DNA from: Pseudoalteromonas sp. S16_S37
GTDB taxonomy: Bacteria > Pseudomonadota > Gammaproteobacteria > Enterobacterales > Alteromonadaceae
Assembly: GCF_014694405.1 (NCBI RefSeq)
Contig: NZ_JAAUWV010000049.1
Coordinates: 1 to 33,226, forward strand
DNA length: 33,226 bases
Direction: 5' to 3'
In this document: piece after piece, positions 25,497 through 33,098 of the stretch
How the letters are laid out: each line of letters begins with the position of its first letter
How positions within the stretch are numbered: position 1 is the stretch's first letter
The notes under the pieces: generated by a model
What the model saw: only the letters and a program-made list of their open reading frames with translations
Databases searched by the model: none
What the model was told of the DNA's origin: nothing
Position numbers and translations under genes: made by a program

Positions 25497-26057
25497 ATGC
25501 TAATAGCTTTGAAGTCTTGGTTTACTGACCAAGCGCCCCCTGATGATGCGCTCCTCGCCTATAAACAAAGTGGCAACAATAGATATTTAGAGCTGCTAAT
25601 AGAGCAGTACAGTCAAGACCTTTATCACTTTTTGCGCAGTCATTCGAATGACGCATTAGCACATGATATATGTCAAAAAACTTGGTTGACTACCATGGAG
25701 AAAAAACATCTATATGAAGCCTCACACTCTCCCAAAGCTTGGCTATTTAAAATTGCCCGTAACGCGCTCTTTGACGAAATAAGAAGACAACGCCAAGGCT
25801 GTGCATTAGATGAACATACCTTAGTAGACACCCAAGCTGTATCCACCCAAGCTGTATCCGAGCCGACAACTAATTTAAGTGCCGCAATTGAGCAACTGCC
25901 TTTTTTACAAAAAGAAGCATTGTCTTTGCAACTGGAAGATTTCTCACTCAAAGAGATTGCTCAGATCACTCAAAGTAATACCGAAACCATTAAGACGCGC
26001 TTGCGCTACGCAAGACAACAGCTCAAACAAGTACTTGGAGAGAACCATGAACGATGA
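25497..26057 (+). CDS. ECF RNA polymerase sigma factor
   Basis: This 186-residue protein has sigma-70 region 2 (about residues 15-85: LLIEQYSQDLYHFL... AWLFKIARNALFDEIRRQRQ) and region 4 (about 128-180: QLPFLQKEALSLQLEDFSLKEIAQI..., TIKTRLRYARQQLKQ), the layout of extracytoplasmic-function sigma factors. ATG 25497 is chosen over TTG 25476 because AAGAGAG stands before it and the earlier codons are not family-like. The next gene overlaps its end by 11 bases and encodes a membrane protein fitting an anti-sigma factor. The linker has a tandem TQAVS repeat. Its regulon is unknown. Confidence 0.9.
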   Translation: MLIALKSWFTDQAPPDDALLAYKQSGNNRYLELLIEQYSQDLYHFLRSHSNDALAHDICQKTWLTTMEKKHLYEASHSPKAWLFKIARNALFDEIRRQRQGCALDEHTLVDTQAVSTQAVSEPTTNLSAAIEQLPFLQKEALSLQLEDFSLKEIAQITQSNTETIKTRLRYARQQLKQVLGENHER

Positions 26058-26637
26058 GCAACTAGACAAACTTTTGAAGCAAGAATTCGATGCTCAAAAA
26101 AGGCAAAACAAGCTTTCAAACAAGCAGCTCAACCAGTTTAAAAGCATATGTAAAAAGCCGCAAAAAAAATCACCTTGGGCCACTATGCAGTGGCTGTGCG
26201 CCAGTATCGGCGCGGTATTTTTAGCGCATTTATTGTATAGCGAGTACCATAAAACGACTCAACCTTTGTATACGTTGAATCTAGACGACTACCAACAGGT
26301 TGAAGTTCACACCTTAGAAAATGGCCAATATAGTTTGTCTCGCGTAACAGCTAAGCAACACTTGGATGAAACCCTAAAGCAAGATACCCACGCAGCAAAA
26401 CAACGCTATAGTGGCCGAGGCCAATTGATTGAAAAGCAAGCGAATAAATGGTTTATTGCTGATTGTCAGCAACAAACATTACTTGAGGTGAGTGCACAGT
26501 TGGTAGCGCAATTAACTAAACAAAATGCTTTTGAAGAAAATAAAATCGGTACCATGATAGCATTTACGAAAAACCCGAAAGGGCAACTAGTGAGTTTAGC
26601 TGCCCTAGATGTTGGCAAAGTACAACACTGTGGCTAA
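26047..26637 (+). CDS. Putative membrane-bound anti-sigma factor
   Basis: The ATG at 26047 lies inside the sigma factor gene (11-base overlap) with GGAGAGAACC just before it, so translation is coupled. The 196-residue product has a basic cytosolic N-terminus (about 43 residues), one membrane helix (about 44-64) and a 130-residue periplasmic domain. That topology, and the pairing with an ECF sigma, indicate an anti-sigma factor. The usual zinc-binding HxxxCxxC of ZAS anti-sigma factors is absent and I recognise no family, so the assignment rests on context. It ends tail-to-tail with the NhaC-like gene, overlapping by 4 bases. Confidence 0.75.
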   Translation: MNDEQLDKLLKQEFDAQKRQNKLSNKQLNQFKSICKKPQKKSPWATMQWLCASIGAVFLAHLLYSEYHKTTQPLYTLNLDDYQQVEVHTLENGQYSLSRVTAKQHLDETLKQDTHAAKQRYSGRGQLIEKQANKWFIADCQQQTLLEVSAQLVAQLTKQNAFEENKIGTMIAFTKNPKGQLVSLAALDVGKVQHCG

Positions 26638-28010
26638 ATCATGATTACACTTGCAACAAAGAAGCATATCAAAGATAGAGCACCACCAACTAAAGCATAG
26701 GGTAGCTGAGTTTTAACATGGGTCAGTAAATCACAACCAGATGCCAGTGCAGAAACCGCACTGGTATCTGAAATTGGCGAGCAATGATCGCCAAAAATCC
26801 CCCCACTGAGTATCGCGCCCATCACTAACGCTGGCGGCAGACCTAACGCTTGAATAAGCGGTACACCGATGGGGATCAAAATCGCAAAAGTGCCCCATGA
26901 AGTGCCCGTGGTAAAAGACATCACGGCACCTGCCAAAAATAGCACAGGCACAATGAAGTAAATCGGTAAGTAATCCCCTACCAAGGATGCCACAAACACG
27001 CCTGTTCCGAGATCTTTCAAACTAGCGCCAAGCGTTAAAGATAATAATACAATCGTTACTAAAGGAAGCAGCTCCCCCATGCCTTTAAAACCCACATCAA
27101 CAAGCTGCTGGTGAGTGAATCGCTTAGCGGATAACAACAAAATATACGCCAGCGCCGTAGCTAGCACAGTTGCGTAGAGCACGGATTTTGAACCGCTGCC
27201 ATCGGCCAGTACACCGTTGCCCGTCCAAAACATAAAGCCAACCATAGAACCCACTAATATCAGCAAAGGTACTAGCATAAAACGGGCTTTAGTCGCTTTA
27301 GGGCCAACATCAAGCTCAACTTGTTGTTTTTGCAATTGCTCTTCAGCCACTTTCATGGGGCCATGCACTTTATCAAAGACGATGGTGTACAACACAATTA
27401 AAAGCGCAATTATTGCGTAAAAGTTAAAAGCAACACTTCCCCACAATATGCTGACGGCCGATTGCTCTAACTCATAGTTACTTAATAAGCCAAGCACATA
27501 CGCCCCCCACCCGTTAAGTAAAATAAGAATGCAAACAGGCGCACTGGTACTATCAATAATGTAGGCTAAACGCGCTCGACTCATTTTAAACTTATCGAAC
27601 AGCCCACGAGAGACAATGCCAGATGTTAACACGCTCATATTTGACTCAATAAACACCGCAATCCCAGTAAACATTGTGAGCAACCCCACTTGCCTTTTAC
27701 TTTTGGCAACGCCCTTATTCATCAGCATATTCACAGTCGCAGCAACGCCACCTGACTCCCTGATATAAGCCAGTAGCGCACCAATAACCAAGCTAAAAAT
27801 GAGGATTCGACTGTTACCTGCAGAGGTTACAACATCTATGATACGTTCAATACTGTTTACGGGTGTCATCAAAAGTTGACTAGAACTATGTTGCATAAGC
27901 AACAAAAATTCAGACGAAATCAGCGCCAATAGCAATGCCAAAATGACTTCTTTGCGCCAAAACACCACTAAAATCGCAATCAGTGGCGGTAATATTGAAT
28001 ACCAAGTCAT
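26634..28010 (-). CDS. NhaC-family Na+/H+ antiporter
   Basis: The 458-residue protein has about 11-13 membrane helices along its length and the NhaC family signatures ALAFIESN-like (AVFIESNMSVLTSGIV, about 117-132), MSFTTGTSWGTFAILIPIG (about 365-383) and GAILSGGIFGDHCSPISDTS (about 397-416). These match PF03553, whose members exchange sodium for protons or move organic acids. It is divergent from the RpiR-type regulator, so it may serve that regulon as a solute transporter, not general salt balance. Its ATG (28010) is not preceded by a strong ribosome-binding site. Confidence 0.85.
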   Translation of the reverse strand: MTWYSILPPLIAILVVFWRKEVILALLLALISSEFLLLMQHSSSQLLMTPVNSIERIIDVVTSAGNSRILIFSLVIGALLAYIRESGGVAATVNMLMNKGVAKSKRQVGLLTMFTGIAVFIESNMSVLTSGIVSRGLFDKFKMSRARLAYIIDSTSAPVCILILLNGWGAYVLGLLSNYELEQSAVSILWGSVAFNFYAIIALLIVLYTIVFDKVHGPMKVAEEQLQKQQVELDVGPKATKARFMLVPLLILVGSMVGFMFWTGNGVLADGSGSKSVLYATVLATALAYILLLSAKRFTHQQLVDVGFKGMGELLPLVTIVLLSLTLGASLKDLGTGVFVASLVGDYLPIYFIVPVLFLAGAVMSFTTGTSWGTFAILIPIGVPLIQALGLPPALVMGAILSGGIFGDHCSPISDTSAVSALASGCDLLTHVKTQLPYALVGGALSLICFFVASVIMI

Positions 28011-28138
28011 ACTTTCCCTTACAGTAGAGACGGTTAGTTATAATTATTAAGGTTTAGTAGCTTAAAGCGTTCCGCACCAAAAACAAGCCCTCTAGCACCT
28101 TTATAATCACTTTGGCAACATTTGTACCTATTAAAGCT

Positions 28139-28169
28139 CTTCAATATGAAAAAAACACAATAATTGAAG
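28139..28169. promoter_or_regulatory. Inverted repeat in the NhaC/RpiR divergent region
   Basis: CTTCAAT (28139-28145) is exactly repeated in inverted form as ATTGAAG (28163-28169) with a 17-base spacer. It lies between the two divergent genes, where an RpiR-type regulator would bind its own operator. A -10-like TATAAT lies at 28200-28205, upstream of the regulator. The site is a candidate only. Confidence 0.35.
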
Positions 28170-28236
28170 CGCTGACTATCACTGCTAATCATTTGAACCT
28201 ATAATCAATACAACCAAGTAACCATGAAGTATCGAA

Positions 28237-29085
28237 ATGTCGACATTTGTAAAAATAAAAGCGCTCAAGCCCAGCCTTTCTAGCAGCGAAGCGAAGTTGG
28301 CTGATTTCACACTAAATTCGGGTTCAAAAATCCGCTTTTTGTCATCAGTTGAGTTGGCAAGACAAGCTGGTGTAAGTCAATCGAGCGTCGTTAAATTTGC
28401 TCAAAAACTGGGTTATAAAGGCTTTCCTGCCTTTAAACTTGCTGTTATTGATGATCTAAACCTGCAAACACTGCAACCTGAGTCAATTGATACGCAAATT
28501 TCGCACTCAGACTCAATTGATTTAATTGCCAAAAAATTGCTATCAAATCAGCAAAATATCCTGCATGAAACTCATAAGCTTAACGATCCCATGCAGTTTG
28601 AAAAAGCCATTGTCACTATCAAATCTGCGAAGAAAATTTTGCTATGTGCTGTAGGTGGTAGCTTTCCTGTGGCACAGGACTTCGCACTTAAGCTGCAAAA
28701 ACTTGGACTACCAGCTATCGCGCAAACCGATGAACTATCAGCGGCAAGTTATATGGCCACAATGGGTAAAGATGACTTACTCATTGCTATTAGTGATTCA
28801 GGGCAAAGTAAAGCGGTGTTAAGAGTGACACGACAAGCCAAAAACAACGGCTGTACGGTACTCTCGCTATCACGTTATGGTAGCAATCCATTAAATGAAA
28901 TGTCGTGTATACAATTATTCAATGTGATTGGCGATGAGCCGATTAAACATGCGTCTATTTTGACTCGTATTTCACAAAGCTACCTGATTGATGTGCTATT
29001 TACTGGCCTAACGCAGTCAAACCTACGTTGGCAAAAGCGCGCAGAACGCGCAAATGAGCACATGTATGACATTCGCCATTCTTAG
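28237..29085 (+). CDS. RpiR/MurR-family transcription regulator
   Basis: The 282-residue protein has an N-terminal RpiR-type helix-turn-helix (about 1-75, with SVELARQAGVSQSSVVKFAQKLGYKGFPAFK) and a SIS sugar-phosphate-binding domain (about 100-245, with AVGGSFPVAQDFALKLQKLG and AISDSGQSKAVL). Such regulators sense phosphosugars, for example MurNAc-6-phosphate by MurR. Its ATG (28237) lacks a strong ribosome-binding site. It is divergent from the NhaC-like gene and tail-to-tail with namZ (4-base overlap), which suggests control of amino-sugar use, but the ligand is inferred. Confidence 0.9.
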   Translation: MSTFVKIKALKPSLSSSEAKLADFTLNSGSKIRFLSSVELARQAGVSQSSVVKFAQKLGYKGFPAFKLAVIDDLNLQTLQPESIDTQISHSDSIDLIAKKLLSNQQNILHETHKLNDPMQFEKAIVTIKSAKKILLCAVGGSFPVAQDFALKLQKLGLPAIAQTDELSAASYMATMGKDDLLIAISDSGQSKAVLRVTRQAKNNGCTVLSLSRYGSNPLNEMSCIQLFNVIGDEPIKHASILTRISQSYLIDVLFTGLTQSNLRWQKRAERANEHMYDIRHS

Positions 29086-30227
29086 CGAGCATAGAGTAGA
29101 TACGGCTGACGACGGCGCTTAAATTTAGCCAAATCAGCCTGCCAACTTTTCTTTATCTGCGCTAATGATTGACCACTTTCGATAGCAAGTCTTAATTTAT
29201 CGGTTCCTGCTAACTTATCCATAAACTTAGGATGTGTAAAAAAGGCTTCGTCTTTACGTGCAAATGCATGATAAGCATCGATAAACCATGTCAGATCTAA
29301 CCCTTCAGTGTCAACCTCAGCTAAATTCTTACCATAAGCCACCTTGCCATTGAGCTTAGGGTTACTAGCGGCGCCAGCAATCGGGTGAGGCACAAAACTA
29401 AACTCCCCCAATTTAACTTTATCGTGACCATAAACCTGAAACGGCACAGAAGTACCACGACCAACCGATACGGGCGTTGCTTCAAAAAAGCACAGTGAGG
29501 GATACAAGGAAATTGCCTGAGCATTGGGTAGATTTGGACTTGGTTTTATCGGCAATTCATAACGGACTTTACCGTTATAGTCAGCCACAGAGACAACTTT
29601 TAAATTCAATGCTTTATTGGTATTTAACCAACCTTCTGCGCTGATCATTCTTGCCAGCTCCCCCACTGTCATGCCATGCAAAACAGGTATAGGATGCATG
29701 CCCACAAAAGAGCGAAATTCCACTTCAAGTGTTGGCCCATCAACATAAGCAATATTGGGGTTAGGTCTATCTAATACAATAAGTTGCTTTTCGTTTTCAG
29801 CCGCTGCCTCCATTACATAGTGCATGGTGCTGATATAAGTGTAGAAACGTACGCCCACATCTTGGATATCAAAAATAATAATATCAATATCTTCAAGCGC
29901 TTCAGCCGTTGGTTTTTTGTTTTTGCCGTACAAAGACACTATTGGCAGCCCAGTTTTGCTGTCTTTGCTAGAGTCAACTTTCGCCCCTGCATCATGGTCA
30001 CCTCTAAAGCCATGCTCAGGTGCAAATACTTTACGTACATTCACTCCCCGAGCCAAAAGGCTGTCAAGTAAATGGCCATCTTGAGTTTGTGCGGTTTGAT
30101 TAACGACCAAAGCAACACGCTGGTTCTTTAATAAAGGGAGGTACTGTTCGTAGCGCTCTGCGCCGACTTGTAGTGCCGCTGCTTGGAAAGAACATAAAAT
30201 GAATAATATAATTACAGGAAAATGCAT
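29082..30227 (-). CDS. namZ: Exo-beta-N-acetylmuramidase NamZ (DUF1343)
   Basis: NamZ releases MurNAc from the non-reducing end of peptidoglycan fragments outside the cytoplasm. The start ATG 30227 begins a signal peptide (MHFPVIILFILCSFQAAA, cut near residue 17); the frame from 30284 would bury it. The 381-residue protein carries the family's KVFAPEHGFRGDHDAGA, IFDIQDVGVRFYTY, LDRPNP and SLCFFEATPVSVGRGTS motifs. It is convergent with the RpiR-type regulator. Degraded pieces of a second copy are found at 31194-31331. Substrate assignment rests on characterised DUF1343 members. Confidence 0.88.
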   Translation of the reverse strand: MHFPVIILFILCSFQAAALQVGAERYEQYLPLLKNQRVALVVNQTAQTQDGHLLDSLLARGVNVRKVFAPEHGFRGDHDAGAKVDSSKDSKTGLPIVSLYGKNKKPTAEALEDIDIIIFDIQDVGVRFYTYISTMHYVMEAAAENEKQLIVLDRPNPNIAYVDGPTLEVEFRSFVGMHPIPVLHGMTVGELARMISAEGWLNTNKALNLKVVSVADYNGKVRYELPIKPSPNLPNAQAISLYPSLCFFEATPVSVGRGTSVPFQVYGHDKVKLGEFSFVPHPIAGAASNPKLNGKVAYGKNLAEVDTEGLDLTWFIDAYHAFARKDEAFFTHPKFMDKLAGTDKLRLAIESGQSLAQIKKSWQADLAKFKRRRQPYLLYAR

Positions 30228-30509
30228 ATCTACACTAAATAAGTTTGTTTTTACAATTATGGCTAGCCAGGCAAACTCGCTCAAGTCTGCTATTTACATT
30301 AAAACTATACAAGTTCTTGTTAGGAAGAAGTAGTCCCAAAAAACTTACTCACCTTACCGAAATATTTCTTTTTACTCAGTAGTGCTATATGTGTTTAGAC
30401 TCACATCAATGCAAAATACTTTGGATAGAAACAACAAAAGAACTTAGACCCAGCCTTGGCAAGGCTCATATCCACGTTAGTTGAACAAGGAAAGCCAAAC
30501 GCCAGATAC

Positions 30510-30531
30510 AAGAAAACCAGCTCTCGCTGGT
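30510..30531 (-). terminator. Likely terminator of the 156-aa gene
   Basis: On the minus strand ACCAGC (30531-30526), loop GAGA, and GCTGGT (30521-30516) are followed by TTTCTT. It lies about 95 bases after the stop of the minus-strand gene at 30626, with no other gene between. Confidence 0.5.
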
Positions 30532-30589
30532 CTTCGTTTGCTTGGCTTAGGTTGTTCCCAAGCCAATCAGGGAAAGTCAGAATAGTTTG

Positions 30590-30616
30590 AAATCAATGAC
30601 TCTGACCCCTTTGATT
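30590..30616 (+). repeat. REP-like repeat, copy 1
   Basis: AAATCAATGACTCTGACCC followed by CTTTGATT. On the minus strand it reads GGGTCAGAGTCATTGATTT. This motif recurs at 31145 and 31444. It overlaps nothing and sits 10 bases after the stop of the 156-residue gene. Confidence 0.7.
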
Positions 30617-30625
30617 CCTAAATTA

Positions 30626-31093
30626 TTACCAATTACCTTTAGTCCCTTCGAATGTAAATGCCTCTTCAGCAAATATAGCTATAGAATCAACATACAGGTT
30701 CTTTAATTCTTCGGGCCATGGGTCATCCACCCCTAGCTCAACACAAATCCCTTTGACCCCTTCAAAAAACATTAATGACTCTGACTCTTTAAAATACAGC
30801 CGAGAATCATTTTTACATGCTTCAGGAATTGTCATGCCAACATAAATTTTTTCTTCAAACGACCCTTCAAAGCCCTTTAACATAGCAATCTTACAAATTT
30901 TCCCATTTCGCTTATCTACGAAAAGTTCCAAATACATATCAATCAAATGATAAATTTGCGTGCCATCATCTAAATCCTTCACTTCGAGAAGATTCTGTGA
31001 TTTTTTTTCCGCGAGTAGCTTACTATACTCACTTAAAGTTCTTCTAAGGTAAATATCACCAACACCCATATTAGGCATAATAGAATTAATCAT
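30626..31093 (-). CDS. Hypothetical protein, 156 aa (155 from ATG)
   Basis: The start is ATG 31093 or the adjoining GTG 31096; AGGAAAG lies five to eight bases upstream. The soluble, acidic protein has an opening MINSIMPNMGVGDIYLRRTL, a strand-helix middle (YHLIDMYLELFVDKRNGKICKIAML) and an acidic C-terminus. I recognise no family. Its size, acidity and position in an unstable region, between repeats and a broken gene, are like those of immunity proteins of toxin systems, but no toxin gene lies beside it. Function is unknown. Confidence 0.7.
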   Translation of the reverse strand: MINSIMPNMGVGDIYLRRTLSEYSKLLAEKKSQNLLEVKDLDDGTQIYHLIDMYLELFVDKRNGKICKIAMLKGFEGSFEEKIYVGMTIPEACKNDSRLYFKESESLMFFEGVKGICVELGVDDPWPEELKNLYVDSIAIFAEEAFTFEGTKGNW

Positions 31094-31144
31094 CACAATT
31101 ACTTTCCTAAATACTCGAATTTGTTTTGAATTTTACCGGAGTGG

Positions 31145-31193
31145 AAATCAATGCTCTGACCCTATTGATTTTTTCTGACCCTATTGATTTTTT
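31145..31193 (+). repeat. REP-like repeats, copies 2 and 3 (tandem)
   Basis: AAATCAATGCTCTGACCC begins here. Within it, CTGACCCTATTGATTTTTT (19 bases) occurs twice with no gap (31156-31174 and 31175-31193). The second copy ends exactly where the namZ remnant begins, so the repeat marks a rearrangement point. Confidence 0.75.
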
Positions 31194-31331
31194 GCGCGGT
31201 TTGATTAACTACCAAAGCAACACGTTGGGTTTTTAATAAAGGGAGGTACTGATCTTAGCGCTCTGCGCCGACTTGTAGTGCTGCGGCTGAAAATACATGA
31301 ATAAATGTGAAAAAATCAAGAGAAAACGCAT
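31194..31331 (-). pseudogene. Broken 5' end of a second namZ gene
   Basis: The minus strand reads ATG CGT TTT CTC TTG (31331 onward), then after a one-base frameshift S-A-A-A-L-Q-V-G-A-E-R, a TAA stop where namZ has Tyr, then D-Q-Y-L-P-L-L-K-T-Q-R-V-A-L-V-V-N-Q-T-A. This matches codons about 14-50 of the intact namZ, with mostly synonymous changes, for example 26 identical bases at GCACTACAAGTCGGCGCAGA. The start still looks like a signal peptide. The gene is cut off at 31194 by the tandem REP-like repeat. It is a relic of a paralogue, not a fresh copy. Confidence 0.85.
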
Positions 31332-31828
31332 AGTGACCTAGTCTAGTATTGAGCCGTAGCACTATGATGAAGAACCTTGTATCAACATGCAACTGTAACT
31401 CACCACTACTATCTGATTGCCTAACTCGGCGGCTAAAGCCATCAAATCAATGACTCTGACCCTAATGGTTCTTAATTTAAGCCCTGTTTAGTGTCAGTAA
31501 TCAACGACTACTAACAACCATCCATCCTTCTTTTTTTGTAAATAGCGATACTATCTCCCAAATAGAATATAACTTCATCTTCCAAAATGACATATTTATC
31601 CAATTTCTCTCCAAAGCAACTTAGCGGACAGCCACTTTAAAAAGAACCTTCAACAAGCGCTCAATGACAAAACAACTAACTTTGTCGCTAGATATTATCA
31701 AAGTCATGCCTAATATGGGTAAGTGATTGCTGAAATTGCCCGCTTTTTACTCAATTTCTCATCCTTTAAACGCACATATCCCTGCCATTTCGAAAGCATA
31801 AAGGTAAATTAGTGAAATCAGGTTTTTG
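31332..31828. other. Gene-poor stretch with a repeat and transposase-side remnants
   Basis: I see no gene here. A further REP-like copy AAATCAATGACTCTGACCC occurs at 31444-31470. Around 31480-31830 the sequence is AT-rich without a frame of note. It leads into the transposase remnant at 31829. Any older genes here have decayed beyond recognition. Confidence 0.4.
31444..31470 (+). repeat. REP-like repeat, copy 4
   Basis: AAATCAATGACTCTGACCC occurs here as at 30590, followed by TAATGGTT where the other copies have CTTTGATT or TATTGATT, so the 3' half has drifted. Confidence 0.65.
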
Positions 31829-32215
31829 TCAGCTTAATAACGTTGTGCAATTTGAAATGCTGGGTCTTCGCTTATGTCGTTGTCGCTCGCAATACAAATC
31901 CAGTGCATGCTCTTTGCCTACCGCACCATGAAAAGCCTTTTCAAACTGAGTAGTGAGTTTTAGCCAGTTGTCTGCCTTGATATTCAATCGCTCAAGAATG
32001 GGGGCTTGATTGCTGTCGATGTAGCCTCTTTTGTCAGTTCGAATACATTTGCCTGTCAGTTCAACTAATTCCAGATAGCTTTTAAGTTCAAATGGCAGAC
32101 CTTTGGGCATGTGTTTTCTGGGACTACCAGCAAAGCGTGCAAGTTGTTTTGGCTGCTTACCCTTTGTGGCTTGTGCACAGCGTATTTTAATACTGATGTG
32201 CCCACTTATCGACAT
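31829..32215 (-). pseudogene. C-terminal remnant of a REP-associated (RAYT/IS200-like) transposase
   Basis: The 128-codon frame carries a C-terminal region typical of REP-associated tyrosine transposases in marine gammaproteobacteria: GKQPKQLARFAGSPRKHMPK, GLPFELKSYLELVELTGK, KRGYIDSNQAPILERLNIK, then FEKAFHGAVGKEHALDLYC. The N-terminal catalytic part with the HUH motif and Tyr is missing. The first residues (MSISGHISIKIR) come from the joined IS3 fragment, with the transposase resuming near GHISIKIR. It is inactive. Nearby REP-like repeats fit its old substrate. Confidence 0.82.
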
Positions 32216-32336
32216 TGGATTTACCTAGCCCCATAGCATCAGCAACGTCTCGAACAGAGCGTTGTTCATCGACGACTTGTTGAGCGACTTCGAGTCTAAA
32301 TTCAGGAGAATAAGTTGGACGAGTTCTTTTTGTCAT
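32187..32336 (-). pseudogene. N-terminal half of an IS3-family OrfA
   Basis: From ATG 32336 the frame reads MTKRTRPTYSPEFRLEVAQQ, then VRDVADAMGLGKSNVDKWAH, and stops at TAA (32187) after 49 residues. This is the helix-turn-helix start of IS3-family OrfA, which is normally about 95-100 residues. The remainder and OrfB are lost. In another frame the same bases supply the start of the RAYT remnant. Confidence 0.82.
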
Positions 32337-32407
32337 AATTTGCACCTAATCAGTTATGGTGATTCTATCAGCTCTAATTAGGTGGCCAAATTTATTGTGC
32401 CACTACA
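32337..32407 (-). mobile_element. Probable end of the IS3-family element
   Basis: The 70 bases before OrfA on the minus strand begin TGTAGTGGCACAATAAATTT (32407 downward) and resemble an IS3-family left end and leader. I cannot prove the terminal inverted repeat because the other end has been lost. No duplicated target site can be seen. Confidence 0.4.
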
Positions 32408-32432
32408 GTACAAGCTTGTTTCTGTATTTAGA

Positions 32433-33098
32433 CTAAAGGCTCTCTAACCAAATTTCATGAGCTACCCACCATGGCTCTTTCCTTTTACATATAAATTCTA
32501 CGTTTTCTAAATAAACAGGTTTAGTGCTATCAAAATAAGTAACTCTGTAATACTTTTTACTCTGGTTAATATTAAGTGCCTGCTCAACGAGAACGTCTTT
32601 TGCAGTCGCCCTTCCCACTTCACTGATGGCTATATAGCTGAAACCACCGCTGTTCGATTTTTGTTTCAGTAATGAACATTTATGTATAGTTTTGCATTCC
32701 AAATTTGAAGAAGCATTTGGTTTTACGTAGTTGTAGATAACACTTAAAAGTAAATCCAAACCAACTACGTCTGGTAAATAAAAGCCATATTTATTGCTTA
32801 TAATAAGATTAACCTCTTCGTAAGTTTTCCCCTTTACTTTCAAGGCAAAAACTTCCTCCGAGATTTTTTCAAGTTCAGAGTTCTCGACAAATGAAGGGAA
32901 AATAAATGACTCAATATCCAGAATTTCAATACCAGAGACGTAGTGGCAACTACTAGCCTTTATATCTCCTGTAAAGCCCCTAGTTTTGTAGTCTTGATCT
33001 TCATAATAGTTCATACAAGACACTTCACTCATGGCAATAGAACAAATAGATAAAGTCGCTAATATCAAATATATGGGTAATAAGATTATTTTTATCAC
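32433..33098 (-). CDS. Exported hypothetical protein, 221 aa
   Basis: It starts at GTG 33098 with GAGG five bases upstream. Residues 1 to about 23 (MIKIILLPIYLILATLSICSIAMS) form a signal peptide. The mature part has several cysteines (positions about 28, 51, 133, 140 and 203), which could form disulphides, and ends EPWWVAHEIWLESL. I recognise no family. The protein is probably periplasmic or exported. It stands at the right edge of the window beside the transposase remnants and may belong to a further accessory block. Confidence 0.75.
   Translation of the reverse strand: MIKIILLPIYLILATLSICSIAMSEVSCMNYYEDQDYKTRGFTGDIKASSCHYVSGIEILDIESFIFPSFVENSELEKISEEVFALKVKGKTYEEVNLIISNKYGFYLPDVVGLDLLLSVIYNYVKPNASSNLECKTIHKCSLLKQKSNSGGFSYIAISEVGRATAKDVLVEQALNINQSKKYYRVTYFDSTKPVYLENVEFICKRKEPWWVAHEIWLESL

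Larger units (their letters stand above)
30285..30625. other. Gene-free, hairpin-rich stretch upstream of namZ
   Basis: No gene is supported in these 341 bases. Three inverted repeats follow each other: AGCCTT/AAGGCT (30452-30466), ACCAGC/GCTGGT (30516-30531) and TTGGCTT/AAGCCAA (30542-30566). The middle one is also enclosed by a longer possible pairing of AAGCCAAACG (30492-30501) with CGTTTG...GCTT (30535-30548). A REP-like copy lies at 30590-30616. The pattern suits a REP/BIME-type mobile repeat cluster; the middle hairpin may double as the terminator of the 156-residue gene. Confidence 0.45.
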
